Shown: one piece after another, positions 44,801-57,860 of the stretch | Position numbering within the stretch: position 1 is the stretch's first letter | How the letters are laid out: every line of letters starts with the position of its first letter | Source: Siderastrea radians | Lineage: Eukaryota > Cnidaria > Anthozoa > Scleractinia > Rhizangiidae | Assembly: GCA_964017195.1 (NCBI GenBank) | Contig: OZ024895.1 | Location: forward strand, 22,589,233-22,653,232 | Direction of reading: 5' to 3' | DNA length: 64,000 bases | Notes under the pieces: model-generated | What the model saw: the letters and a program-made list of their open reading frames with translations, nothing else | Databases searched by the model: none | What the model was told of the DNA's origin: nothing | Made by a program: the position numbers and the translations under genes

Positions 44801-47800
44801 TAACTCCTCGTCAGGAGTGATGTTTGCTTTTATTTGCTACATAGCGCAAGTCTCTTGGGGATGTGAATTTTTCTGTGTGGGCCTGAAGTTTAACTATCGA
44901 CGTTTCTGACTTCTCGATTTTTCTCTTGAGTATGGAAATCTCGTCGACGGCGGACTGACAAGGTTGCTTACTGGCGTTTGACAAATTCGATCAGGCCTTT
45001 GAAAATGATAAATGCCGCAACAGTGACACTGATTTTCAGCGCCACGGTATATTTCGTTTGGTCTCCAGCAAATTTAATTGGACAAGAAAGCGAAAGCACT
45101 CGAAAAAAGCGACAAGGTGCTACGGGAAGTGGAACAGGATCGAAGGCGCATTGGTAGCAAAGAAATTGTGAATAAAAATTTGCCTGGTTCCTGAAAGAGA
45201 ACTGAATTGCTGTGGCACTGCTACCCCATGTCTGGCCTATTTCCTCAAAAGTTGCGTTGTTGATCATGTATGAAACCACGCCGGAAAAAAAGAGTGCCGT
45301 CAAATAGAGATAGTCGCTAGAACGAAGACTTGATTTACAAGAATCGAGACATTATAATTGTTAACGTTCTGTGATTTGTTGTTTTTTCTATTTAGAAAGC
45401 TTTTAAAACGTCATCCAATTCACTTTTGGTACGTGTGTAAGTGTTCCACGGCTGCATTACTTTCTGATGTGAAACGTTTACTATGACGTTCTGGGGACGT
45501 TGATTTTGCCGATCAAGGGATGGGATGTCATTTTTTTTTCTAATTCTTGGGTGAAAAATCGCCGACAAGGGTGGCCAAAGTGCCGGCTGCTATTTTGAAC
45601 CCTGAGTAGGGCTTTGTCTGCTGTAACTAAAGATACCAATCTGGAATTACAGTCCCTGCTTCATGTGTTGCACATGAAGAAGTTCTTGGCCAGTGGACAG
45701 GTGGGGGGGGGGGAGAGTAGTGCAGGGGAGGAGGAGGAAGGGAAGGCCGCTATTGCTGACGTTCTATACGCCTAGCTCTCTTCTTCACCCTTCCAGATAG
45801 ACTAATTAACTTAATTGATAACCGCGCCAGTTGCTGTAAAACAAATTAAAACCGTAAATATATTTGATGGGGTTAGCTTAATTGTGTACAACCCAAGTAA
45901 ACAAAAATCAATCAAATCAAGGCGTCGTTAAATAGAGAATATTACATGGTCACGCGGAGATACGACATTTACCTTCAAGTGTTGAATTTTTCAACACGAG
46001 AAGATAAATGCCTTATCTCCAAGCGGCCATGTTATTTTCTGTTTATTATGTAGAGACCGATGAAATAACAGGATAACGATTTCTTGGACTAATCCTTTAT
46101 TCGCTGAATCAATATAATAAAATATAGATCTTACGCACATTCGAATTTTGGTCAAAAAATAGAGAAAATAAGTAGCGTTTATATGTATTCTGAATATTAC
46201 AGCAATAAGGCATATAACTTTTGTAAATTTCATAGCTTTGACAACCGTGATATCTTTTGGCATCTGAAAGATAAAAATCGTGTCTTCACTGGATACGAAA
46301 TTTTCGTCACTGGAAAAATCCTGGTATTTCATCAGTATAATAATAAACTGGGCTGACTTAATCTACCAAAACAATCCACGTCTTTTCCCCATACATGTCA
46401 TACTGGCTGCCCATACTGGCTGCCAAAAGTTTCATCGTTGAAGTTGAAAATGTGAAAAAAAAAAAATTTTCACGTTACATAACGTCAAAAGACAAAACCA
46501 TCACCGCAACAGATGTAATATTCTGAAAGGAAGGCAAATGATTGGAAAGCCTGATCAAATTATCTTTTTTCAAGAATTCCAACTAAGGTAACCTTAACGG
46601 CTGAGCCAGCTGTACACTGCAAGGAAGTAGAATTCATTAGTTGTCATACTTTTTATATAACACCTTTTCTTTTATGTTTCAAACAGCTTTGGATAAATGT
46701 CAATCACCTGAGCTAAACGACTGTCACGAGAAAGCCAATTGTACAAACACGCCTGACTCATACAGCTGCACTTGTCTCGATGGATACGCAGGCGATGGCG
46801 TTCACTGTGAAGGTATGTTAGTAGTTGAAATAGTTAGCACTCATTTCATGTTGCTTTTTACATCGTATATCCTAAATAATTATTAGATTTGAGAAAAAAT
46901 AACTCTTCCAGTGAACTGCTCAGCGACCACTGAGAAATGAACTTATTTCCCGGTAATGGGTAACCAATCAGAGCTCGCAATTGCCGCAACTATCCAGAGG
47001 CTGCCTATATTTCTTTTAACCGGATTTACATTTCTATTTAATCCAGATGTCAATGAATGTCAGGCACTAGATCTTAACAAATGTCACAAGACACTGGCGA
47101 GATGTATAAACACCCTTGGCTCCTATACCTGCACTTGTCTTGATGGATATTTGGGCGATGGAAAACGTTGCCAAGGTATGACTATTGCTTTATTTTTCTT
47201 CACAGAGTTCATATAACAACTGACGAATAATGATTCCTTATTTTGGACAAATAAATAAATATCAGCCCCAATAAAAAATTAAGCCTTAGTAGAAGTGATC
47301 CAAGGCATCTTTTATTGCTTAAAATTTTGGACCAGCAGGCAAGCAAGCTTGTGTGAATTTTTGTGTATGTCCTCGAGTTCTAGTTTTTAGTACCTTTTTT
47401 ACGTCTTTTACCTACACCAACAGACCTTGATGAATGTCAAAGACCCGATCTCAACAAGTGCCACAAAAAAGCAACGTGTACTAACACTGTTGGCTCATAT
47501 AACTGCACTTGTCAGGATGGATTTGTTGGTAACAGCACACAGTGTCAAGGTACGATTTATTGCTCTGTCATTTACAAAACAATGATATGAAGAAATTCAA
47601 ATCAAGTCCACCTCTCAGATCTTTGAGTTGCTGCATCCAACATTCTAAACAGCAACTAAAGCGGGACAATCTTCAGCCTTTAGAAATAGCTTTTTGTTTT
47701 AACTGCTGTTTTCCAGGCAACAGCCTGGTCAAGCAAATTTATGCGTTCTTTATATTTCTGCTGCTCTAATACGACGTCTTTCTGAATGAAGAGGATTTTT

Positions 47801-50800
47801 AAGGAGGTCAAAAGAGCAGCAGTGAGTAAATACATTAAACATTCATTCCTTTAAAATATCGTCATATTTCGCATACCCTGACTACTTCAAATTTTCGGAA
47901 AAAGTCACTAACCCAGGAAACATTTCCCCGCTATAGCTAGAAAGACATATTTCTTTCCACTATTTGGACTACTTGACTCTACTATTAGGCTAGAAATGAG
48001 CTGTTCTCCTGTTAACCACTATCCAGAGGCTGTTCATAAAATTCAGTGCATGAAATATTAAAAATAACTTCAGTGCTTTATTCTGTGTAGTGCAAGCGTC
48101 TTTATCAAGCGAGCATAATCTTATATACTCATAAACTTGACTTTCGTTATATTTTACAATTTTGTATACAAACAAGATGTCAATGAATGTCAAGTACCCG
48201 ACCTCAACAAGTGTCACAAGACTCTGGCGAGCTGTAAAAACACCCCTGGTTCGTACAAATGCACTTGTCTTGATGGATATTTCGGTAATGGTACGCAATG
48301 TGAAGGTACGATTCATAGTTATCGTTTTCTTATGGCATGAACTTTATACTTTACACAACCTAGGATTATTTTGCATAATGAAAAGCAAATAGGAAATCTA
48401 AGGTGCCTTTCATTTTTAAACTTCAGCTACACAGATTTTACTGAGATCTGCGTCACAGACAAAGAACATCACGGAGTGTTTGAACTCATTTGCCACGCAT
48501 TCTACACTACATGAATGAGCAACGAATCGCGAGTTTGGAATATTATAGTTTTGCACTCTCGTCCTGTCCCTCGTTAATATACACTCATATTTACCCTTCT
48601 TCTGCATAACACAGATGTCGATGAATGCCAAGGACCATCCAGTCTCAATAAGTGTCACGAGAAAGCGATGTGTACTAACACCATTGGTTCTCATAACTGC
48701 ACTTGTCACGATGGATACTTTGGTAACGGCACGCATTGTCAAGGTATGATTTACTGCTTCGGTATGTGAGTCATGCCTGCTGACGTGTCAATTTCTTACA
48801 CAATAAGGTAGCGCTCGTCTTAGTAATAATAAGCTGAAACACCTATATAATTTGGCCGATAAGAAAGGAGACAATGAAACTCAAGAAAATGAAAGAGAAA
48901 GCCGGACTAAGCTGTGTTAGAACTAAAAAAAATCTATAACATTTTTTTTTAAATTTCAGTGTTCAAAGGGCACTGATAAACAACAACAACAACAACAACA
49001 ACAACTGTTCGAAGTCTCTGCAATCTTGTTCGAATAAAAAAAATGTTTATGTAGTTTTGTAGTTCTTCTGTATCGTTTCTGTCTTTTTTGTACATTTCTA
49101 CTTCTTTACAAAACAGACATGAATGAATGCCGAGTAGCTGACCTTAATCGATGCCACGAGAAAGCAAAGTGTACAAACAACCCTGGTTCATACAGCTGTA
49201 CCTGTCTGGAGGGATATTTTGGTGATGGCATCGTTTGCCAAGGTAGGCGCCTTTGGTTTTCAACCTGGTCTGTATAGGTAGGAGTTTCCTTGCCTACCCT
49301 AATAGAAAATGGCGACAAATACACTTATCGTTTGCAATGGGAAATAATTGGCAAAATTATCTTGAGAAAATTCACCAAAAGCTCAAAAGATGGTGTAATT
49401 TCCAAGGGCAAAGCATGCACAATTGTTGACTATCAGTGAAGCCAAAACCGTGTCAAGCCGACTGAACAAGTCAGATTCCCAAAACCCACCGATTAATTTT
49501 CGTGCGCGCTCATTAGACAAAACACATCACGTGGTACAATATCAGGCGATTCCCGTCGTCCGATTTGATATCCGTCATCCAATTTTATTGGCAAGAGAAA
49601 AACAAGAAAAGAAGTCATTTTTTCAAGTTTTAACTTTTCAGATCTAATAACGTGTAATAAAATCGAGTAAACTTACCAGCTCGGATTTCTTTAGCTGCAA
49701 ATGTGCTGTGACCCTTGTTGACAATGTCTTCTCTTTACCACAACAAGGCACGCGCGTGGTAGAAATTAATCGGAGGGTACAAAATGAGTAAACCCCTTCC
49801 TGGATGTTTGGTATATTGGAGGATAATGACTTTTGCTGGAAGATTATCCTGAAAATTTCACAGTTGCCCTCGAAGCTTCACTTCTCGGCCAACTGTTCCT
49901 TTTCGGGACAGTCTTTCAGCTTCTGGTATTATCCTCCGATATATCAGCCGCCGGTAAGGGTTTATTTACTAACTACAAGCATATCATACATTGGAATGTA
50001 ATATATATTTGACTGAGAGACTGAAATGAGAGCTTTTTCTCTTTTCAGCCCCGCCCTCAATTTATAACGTTGATCCACCAAAAGAGGCAGGTACTGAGGA
50101 AAACGTGACACTTCAGTGTCACGCTCGTGGTCTTCCACCACCGGCGTTTGCGTGGGTGACGCCCGATGGATACTACATAAATGCCACAAAATCAGTCTAC
50201 GAAACTCCCGATGACGATAGCCAAAATACAAGAGGGAAAAAACTTCAAAAGGACGGTTCCCTGTTGGTTTTTAATACCCGAGTCCACGACCAAGGAATTT
50301 ACAAGTGTGTTGCCATCAATGTTATGGGGAAGGATGAAAGGAGAGTCAATTTAACAGTGAGAGAAGGTAAAATACGTTTGCTTTGGTTTGGCTTCACTAC
50401 TTGCTCCCTGATTAGTTAAAAGACTAATGCTCCACTTTCTGAGCCAGCGACCTCTCTCTCGAAAGGAGTGATTTACACTGTAGACCTGTTCAATGTAACT
50501 GCAGGACCATGAATGAATGATGGAGGAAGGAAGGAAGGAAGGAAGGAAGGAAGCAAGCAAGCAAGCAAGCAAGCAAGGAAGGATGGATGGATGGATGGAA
50601 GGAAGGATGGGAGGAAGGAAGGGAGGGAGAGAGGGAGGAAGGAAGGAAGGGAAGAAGGAAGGAAGGAAGGAAGGAAGGAAGGATGGAAGGCAGGAAGGAT
50701 GGGAGGAAGGAAGGGAGGGAGGAAGGAAGGAAGGAAGGAAGGAAGGATGAATGGATGGATGGATGGATGGATGGATGAATGGATGGATGGATAGAAGGAA

Positions 50801-53800
50801 GGATGGGAGGAAGGAAGGAAGGGAAGGACGGGAGGGAGGAAGGAAGGAAGGATGGATGGATGGATGGATGGATGGATGGATGGATGGATGGATGGGAGGA
50901 AGGAGGGGAGGGAGAGAGGGAGGAAGGAAGGAAGGGAGGAAGGAAGGAAGGAAGGGAGGAAGGAAGGAAGGAAGGAAGGATGGGAGGAAGGAAGGGAGGG
51001 AGGAAGGAAGGAAGGAAGGAAGGAAGGAAGGAAGGATGAATGGATGAATGGATGGATGGATGGATGGATGGATGGATGGATGGATGGATGGATGGATGGA
51101 TGGATGGATAGAAGGAAGGATGGGAGGAAGGAAGGAAGGGAAGGACGGGAGGAAGGAAGGAAGGAAGGAAGGAAGGAAGGAAGGATGGATGGATGGATGG
51201 ATGGATGGATGGATGGATGGAAGGATGGATGGATGGATGGAAGGAAGGATGGGAGGGAGGGAGGGAGGGAGGGAGGGAGGAAGGAAGGATGGATGGATGG
51301 AAGGAAGGAAGGAAGGAAGGATGGGAAGAAGGAAGGGAGGGAGGGAGGATGGATGGATGGATGGATGGATGGATGGATGGATGGATGGATGGATGGGAGG
51401 AAGGAAGGAAGGGAAGGAAGGGAGGAAGGAAGGAAGGAAGGAAGGATGGATGGATGGATGGATGGATGGACGGATGGATGGACGGATGGAAGGAAGGATG
51501 GGAGGAAGGAAGGAAGGAAGGAAGGAAGGAAGGAAGGAAAGAAGGAAGGAAGAAAAAAGGAAGGAAGGAAGGAAGGAATAACATAAAAGTATCAAAGTGT
51601 TTAGCTTAAATGACTTATTGTAGACACTGTTTGAAGCTATCACAAAAATTAAAAATACAAATAGTAAATTAATATATTAACGATATTAAACAATTTATCG
51701 CTAACGTAATGAATATATAAAAACAGCCGTAAAAGTATAATTTATCGTTAATTAAATGCTTCGATAAAGTCGTTCATAATGTTCATAACATTCAGATATT
51801 TCTTGCGTGTTCTGAAAAAGAGATAACTACATAACTATTGTTAATGGTAACAAAAAAGGCTTACTGCAGTTAAACAATTACATTAAGCGATCACTGATAA
51901 TCCTGATGTGTTGTCTACATGTTATACAAATTGACACCAATTAAAATTACCCGAACAATCCCGAACATTATCGAAGTTTACATTAACGCCTTATGTTTCG
52001 CAATTTAAATTAGACCTCGTGGAAGTTGATGCTGCCATTACCCTCGAGAACGAAGAATTCGACAAGGAATTGGAAAACAAGTCATCAGTTAGATATCAGG
52101 CGATGGAGAAGAAAGTTAAACAAGAGGTACAGGGCAATGTTAACGCCAACTAATGGTTATTTTAATCAGGATAGTCACCAAATGTCATAAAGAATCACAT
52201 ATACGACGGGATAAAATTGCTTAGAAGATGAAATGAATTAGCATCTGACGGAAACAAAGACATTGAACAATTGTTGCAGACCCACTCTAAAGGCGTGGAC
52301 AAACGATGCAACATTGCCTGCAACATCGCGTGCAACTTGAAAGTTGTATCGTGTGTACACCCTTGAAATTGTTGCGCGCAACGTTGCGTGCAACTCTTGC
52401 AGAAGTAGAATCGGCTTCTACTTCTGCAACAGCGCACGCAACTGATTCACTGTGTGTCCATCATCTGCAACATTGCGTGCAACTTCGTGACGCAAAAGTT
52501 GCGCACAATGTTGCATCGTGTGTCCGCGCCTTAAAGCTGCCAATTTTGCTCCCGGAGCAAAATGCGTAACATTTCTAAACGAGCCAAAGAAAACTTTATT
52601 GTTCACAGCAAACAATTAACGTAGAATGTCGACAAAATGTAGCGGTTAAAACTGAAAGGAAACATAAATAAAGTTACAACACAAAACGAGTGCCGAAGCA
52701 ACACAAAATCTAGACCCCAAAGCAATGGCTTACATTTGTTGCGGCCCTGAACCAAAGCGGGAAAGGAAATTTACAAAATGTCCTGGGGCTAGGCACATAT
52801 AAAAAGAAACAACTTAGCCTGCGCTCGATGCGCTTCAAACCAAATGCCCGCTGGCATTGAAAACTACAATTTATATACTTCCGCATGCGAGGTAATTTTG
52901 TGAATAATTAAAATACATTCCAGCGCAGGTACAAAAGGTGCTAAACTATGTAGTTGACAAAAAACAAAACAATAGAAAAAACTTAATTGCCTTAAAAGGC
53001 GGTTAAAATCCTACAGAATGTAAAGAGCTTTTTTATGTTAAGCAAAAAAGCTGGACTTCATCTTGGACGTTTTCTTCACTTGTAGCTAATTATACAGGAA
53101 GCCAATGCCAAGTGTGTTTTGATGAAAAGATCCTTCAAACAGTTGTACAACGTTGCAAATATTTTAAGGCTAAGCACCAGGGACTGGTTTTAAGCATAGG
53201 CCGAAGCTAAACACCGATAGCTTTCTCACTACCCCTAACCCGTTCCTCACTGTTCCTGGAGTCTTGTAAGATCAGGTCAAACAAAATGCTTGATTCCTCC
53301 GGCTAGCGTTTAGTAATATTTTTTTTCCTGAAAGTAAGGTATTATTTGTCTTGGAAATTTTTTTTCTGTTGTGTTTTCTCGCAGTTAACTGCTATATTCC
53401 AAGATATCGAAGGTTTCTTAAGAGTTGAAATTCTTGGATTTGTGTAAGTATAGTGTTTAATTGTAGTTTTTTTAATTGTTTTTATTCCGCTATTTCTCGT
53501 GCTCGACCTTCTCGTGCTCGACCGTCATGAGAACCGCGGTTGAACCGTTTCTCGATGAAACGCTGTATTTATCTCGATCTCAAAGGTGACTATTTACAAG
53601 AGATAACTCAAAATGACGAGTTAATAATGAAATAAAACTTTTCTTGTAGTAATGGGAGCGTCAAAGCAAAGTTTCGAGTGGTTGTTCAAGTGGTTCATAC
53701 AGAGAACAAGAAGCCTTCGTTGATTGTAAAAAAAGTTGGAACCACTCTCAGAGTTAGTGTGAGAGATGGAAACATAGGCAGCCTCAAAGTAAAGCCGACC

Positions 53801-56800
53801 GTTGAATTAAGAGGTTTGTAAAATATAGTGATGTAGCATCAACATGCACAGTTGTTCAGAGTGGAAATGAAAACGGTCTTTTCCGTCAATTCCATTCTCA
53901 CTTGCATGTAGTTGATTGATTGCTTCCTTCCTTCCTTCCTTCCTTCCTTCCTTCCTTCCTTCCTTCCATCCATCCATCCTTCCTTCCTTCCTTGCTTTCT
54001 TCCTTCCTTCCTTCCTTCCTTCCTTCCTTCCCTCCCTCCATCCATCCATCCTTCCTTCCTTCCTTCCTTCCTTTTCTCTTCCATTTTTCCTTGCTTCTTT
54101 CGTTCGTTCGTTCCTTCCTTTTTTCTTCCTTCTTTCTTTCCTTCCTTCCTTTCTTCCTTCCTCCCTCCCTACCTTCCTTCCTTCCTTCCTTCCTTCCATC
54201 CGTCCTTCCTTCTTTCCTTCCTTCTTCCCTCCCTCCCTCTTTTCCTTCCATCTGTCCTTCCTTCCTTCCTCCCTCCCTCCCTTCCTTCCTTCCTTCCATC
54301 TTATACGTTTCCCAAAATTTTTACTTTCAAATTTGAACATGTTCTAGCATGATTTTATCAATCAAATTTTGGCTGTTGTATCTGTTCAGTATAGAGAGTC
54401 ATAAGATGCTTTGGCATATTTTATGCATCCTTTACGTGGCTTTTTAACTTACTTTTATTTTTTAGCACTGTTCCCATTTTTGCTTTGGGGACGTTCCGAT
54501 TAAGAGATGATTGTTCCTCTTTGGAGTGGTCCTTTTAGCATCAAAAGGAACAAATTGCTGTTAAAAATAGGAACAAAGTGTTCATTTAGAGCTAAAAAGA
54601 ACCTTTTGTTCCGAATTTTTAACATTGAAAGGAACTTTTTGTTCCTAAATGAGTGGCCTAAGAACAGGTGTTCCCAATGGTATTGTTCCTCTTTTATCAT
54701 TTTGGTCCTTTTTAATCGCTTGAGGAACAATTGTTCCCATTAATGCGTTCCGCTTTAGAGTGGCTGTTCCTTTATGCTGACACGAGGAACTTTGGTTCCC
54801 AATTAATTACGTTCCTTTTTTTGTAAAGGAACGTTTGTTCCTTTCTAACATTGTTCCTGTTTTGAAAAATTGGTTCCTTTTTATTCACTTGAGGAACAAT
54901 TGTTCCCATTAACAGGTTCCGTTTTGAACGAAATGTTCCTTTTTATTGGCACGTGGAACAGTTTGTTCCTAACCATTAGTTCCTATTTATGTAAAATGGT
55001 TCCTATTTAGAAATGACAGTTCCTTTGTACATCTTGTTCAGCAGAAACATTCTTCTTTTCTTGCCATCTATGATTTTATCGCTTTTTAATTGGCAAAAAC
55101 ATTTGGTGTAGTGTTTTAAGTTTCAAACAACACGAAGCAGTGTCAATAGCAGATTTTTTTTTCGAGGCCCTTAGAGACTTGCCTGGGCAAGGTTGAATAT
55201 AATCGCACCAACGCCATATATCACCTCGAATTTGTAAGCTTACTTAAGAATAATGAACAGTGGCAAGCAGACACATGCCTGAGCAAGCAGGGGCAAGTTG
55301 GGGCAGGTTGGGGCAAGTTTAAACTTGCACAATACAGCCATTGTTTTTTGTCGCCTTTGTGTTTTGTTCACTATTTATGTAAGTGGAACAAATTGTGTGG
55401 ATCACTCAGATGTCCGACATGAACAAAAAGGGTAAGGTTGACTGGTCGAAAATCGATGGCTCATCACCAAAACCAAAACGGCTTCACTTGGAAAAAGAAG
55501 AAACAGATAGCTTGTATCACTGTCCAATACAAACGTGTGATCACGATGGATTTAAAAGTCAACGTGGCTGCAGGAAACATGTGAACACCAAGCACAGTTG
55601 GTTCTTTTTCTTTGACGAAAAACCCGACGTTTCAAGTACCAAAGAACTTGCCGATGATGATACATCGGGTGAAATCACAAAACAAAATGCCAGGGTAATG
55701 CCTTCGTTTTCAGTTTCCAGCCAAATTGGCGAGTTATTCACGAAATGGTTGACTGGAAGTGGTGGGGGTTGCAAGAAAGATCGTGCAGCTCAGCAGATAG
55801 CCAAGAGATGCTTTGAATTTCTCAAATTTTGCTGCGAAGATGAAGATGAATTGAGTTTTGAAGCGCTGGACTTTAGCCTGTGTTCTCATAGTCTGTTGTT
55901 CAAGTTTATCGACTACTTGCAAGATGAATGCAAACTCGGACACGGTGGCCGATTGGGCTACATTGATGCGATCTCCGAATTAATCGACTTCAGAAAAATA
56001 AACGGCGCATCAGACACAGTTCTTCGAAATTTGTCCTCAACGGAGCTGTACCTTAAACGAGCGCGCAAGACGGTGGCAAAAATGATGAGACTGCAGTGGA
56101 CACAAGATCTAGACATTGAAACTTTGGATGCTAGGGGGCACTGGGCAACCATGGAGGAACTGTTAGAAGTGGTGACATTTCATTTGCCTCGTTACGAGAA
56201 CACTGTGAAGACGTGCAAAACTATTCCAGGTCAAGTTAATCCTTCGGACTTAACATTTGCCACGAAATTTGTCGCAGTGTATTTGTGACTTATCAGTATT
56301 TGACAGTGGACATGGTCAGAGCAGCTAAGGAGAACGGGGGATTCATCGACCAGAAAAAGTTCAAGACTGCTAGCAAATATGGATTTGACTCCTTAACTCT
56401 GACCGATGCAAGCATGCAGGTGCTCGACAGCTACATAAATTTCGTAAGGCCATTGCTAAAACCCCAGTGCGAGTTCGTTCTGGTCACGAGAAATGGAGGA
56501 CAGCACAGCAAATTGGGCGACGTCATGAGTAAACTGGTGTTTGATGCAAGCGGAAAGTTCATTCATCCGACGCGCTATCGTCAAATTGTCGAGACGCAAA
56601 GCCTCAATCTGCTCACAAGCAAGGAGCAGCAAATTTTGTCAGAAGACCAAAAACACAGTTCTGCCGTTGCAAAAGTTCACTATCAAAAGCAAAGATCGCG
56701 CGAAGTTGCTGTCAAAGCTCACGAGTGTCTACAAAAGCTACAAGGCACGAAAGGCTCGGAGGTGGATAGGGAAGTGCAAACGAGGTTTAACGGCTCAACT

Positions 56801-57826
56801 TCAAGTCTTGCAGCTCCAGTCAAAACAGCAGAAACAAAGAGCGCGCCCCCTAAAGAAAAGGATTCCCCGCCCACAAACCAATTGCGAGTTCAAAGAAATT
56901 ATCGTCGGGTGTTGAAATTCACGGCAGACGAGGACGATTTTCTCAAGAAGGGAATCGATCGGCACGGGTTTGGGCAGTGGACGGCAATTCTGAGGGATCC
57001 CGATCTCAAATTTCAAGACGGAAGAACGGCGGACTCTCTCAAGAAAAGGGCTGGAATGAAAATGCAGCTATAGCTTGACATAATGTTTAGAAACAAACTA
57101 ATCTGCCAAAACTCGTCTAATAAAATATGGGACCGAGCCGATGCACCCTTTATCGTGTAAGAGATAGTCGAAGTAAAGTAAGCAAAGTTGCATTCAAAAA
57201 GTGACTTTCTTTTAATCAAGGTTGACGTTTTCCTTTCCTTTCCTTACATGTAGTTCGCTTATTTATTATTTATTAGCATCACTCTCGACTTGAAAAATAC
57301 GATTTCAATTTTACGAAAGGCAAAAACACTGAGTTCAATGTTTCATTTCACAGAAATAAAGTGGTTATTGTGATCTTTTAGCGTAGTACATAATGGTGCA
57401 CAAGATTTCTCTTCACCTCCTCGTTTGCAGACTGGCAGGGTTTTAGCTGTAATTTCCATGCCTGTTTGTAATAGGGCCGAGTGCAAGGGTACCGTTGAAA
57501 CGCGCATTCCGTTGGAGGATTGGACTGCAATCCAGTAAGTTATTGCTGGCCAGTACTTTTCTGGTAATTCATCGTTCTGGTCGTCGTTATAAATTAAATG
57601 AGCTATGAATAAGAATTCATAGCTTTCTACCATGATCATAAGTATCACTCCACGTCACTTTATTTTCACATTCTATTCCATTCTCTCTCATTTTATTAAT
57701 TCCTTCCTTCCTTCCCTCACTCCCTCTCTTCCTTCCTTCCTCCCTCCCTCCCTTCCTTCCATCTGTCCTTCCTTCCTTCCTCCCTCCCTCCCTTCCTTCC
57801 TTCCATCCGTCCTTCCTTGCTTTCTC

Positions 57827-57860
<34 letters not shown>

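Larger units (their letters stand above)
41815..45310 (-). pseudogene. Penelope-like retroelement, interrupted twice
   Basis: Minus-strand fragments of a reverse transcriptase of Penelope type: [15 protein letters not shown] (catalytic YIDD, near 44,590), then [33 protein letters not shown] and [10 protein letters not shown] up to about 44,290; LLRTNSSAK near 43,385; [11 protein letters not shown] near 42,040; and [14 protein letters not shown] near 41,910. The order fits one element cut by two DNA transposons (43,412-44,281 and 42,055-43,353). Frameshifts, stops and an apparent deletion before YIDD show it is dead. An N-terminal region ([10 protein letters not shown] near 44,930) precedes. 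It lies in RTK intron 5. Confidence 0.8.

Noticed and set aside
44968..45303. 111-codon minus-strand ORF (hydrophobic segment) as a separate membrane protein
   Set aside because: It runs directly into the N-terminal region of the Penelope-like element and is more simply part of that degenerate element.
50351..51643. 430-codon minus-strand ORF of [11 protein letters not shown] repeats, and similar long ORFs at the other TTCC arrays
   Set aside because: It is a direct translation of GGAA/GGAT tetranucleotide repeats, open in all frames, with no non-repetitive coding sequence.
54720..54910. GGAACAATTGTTCC resembling steroid receptor response elements
   Set aside because: The spacer is two bases, not the three required, and the motif is part of a degenerate repeat.
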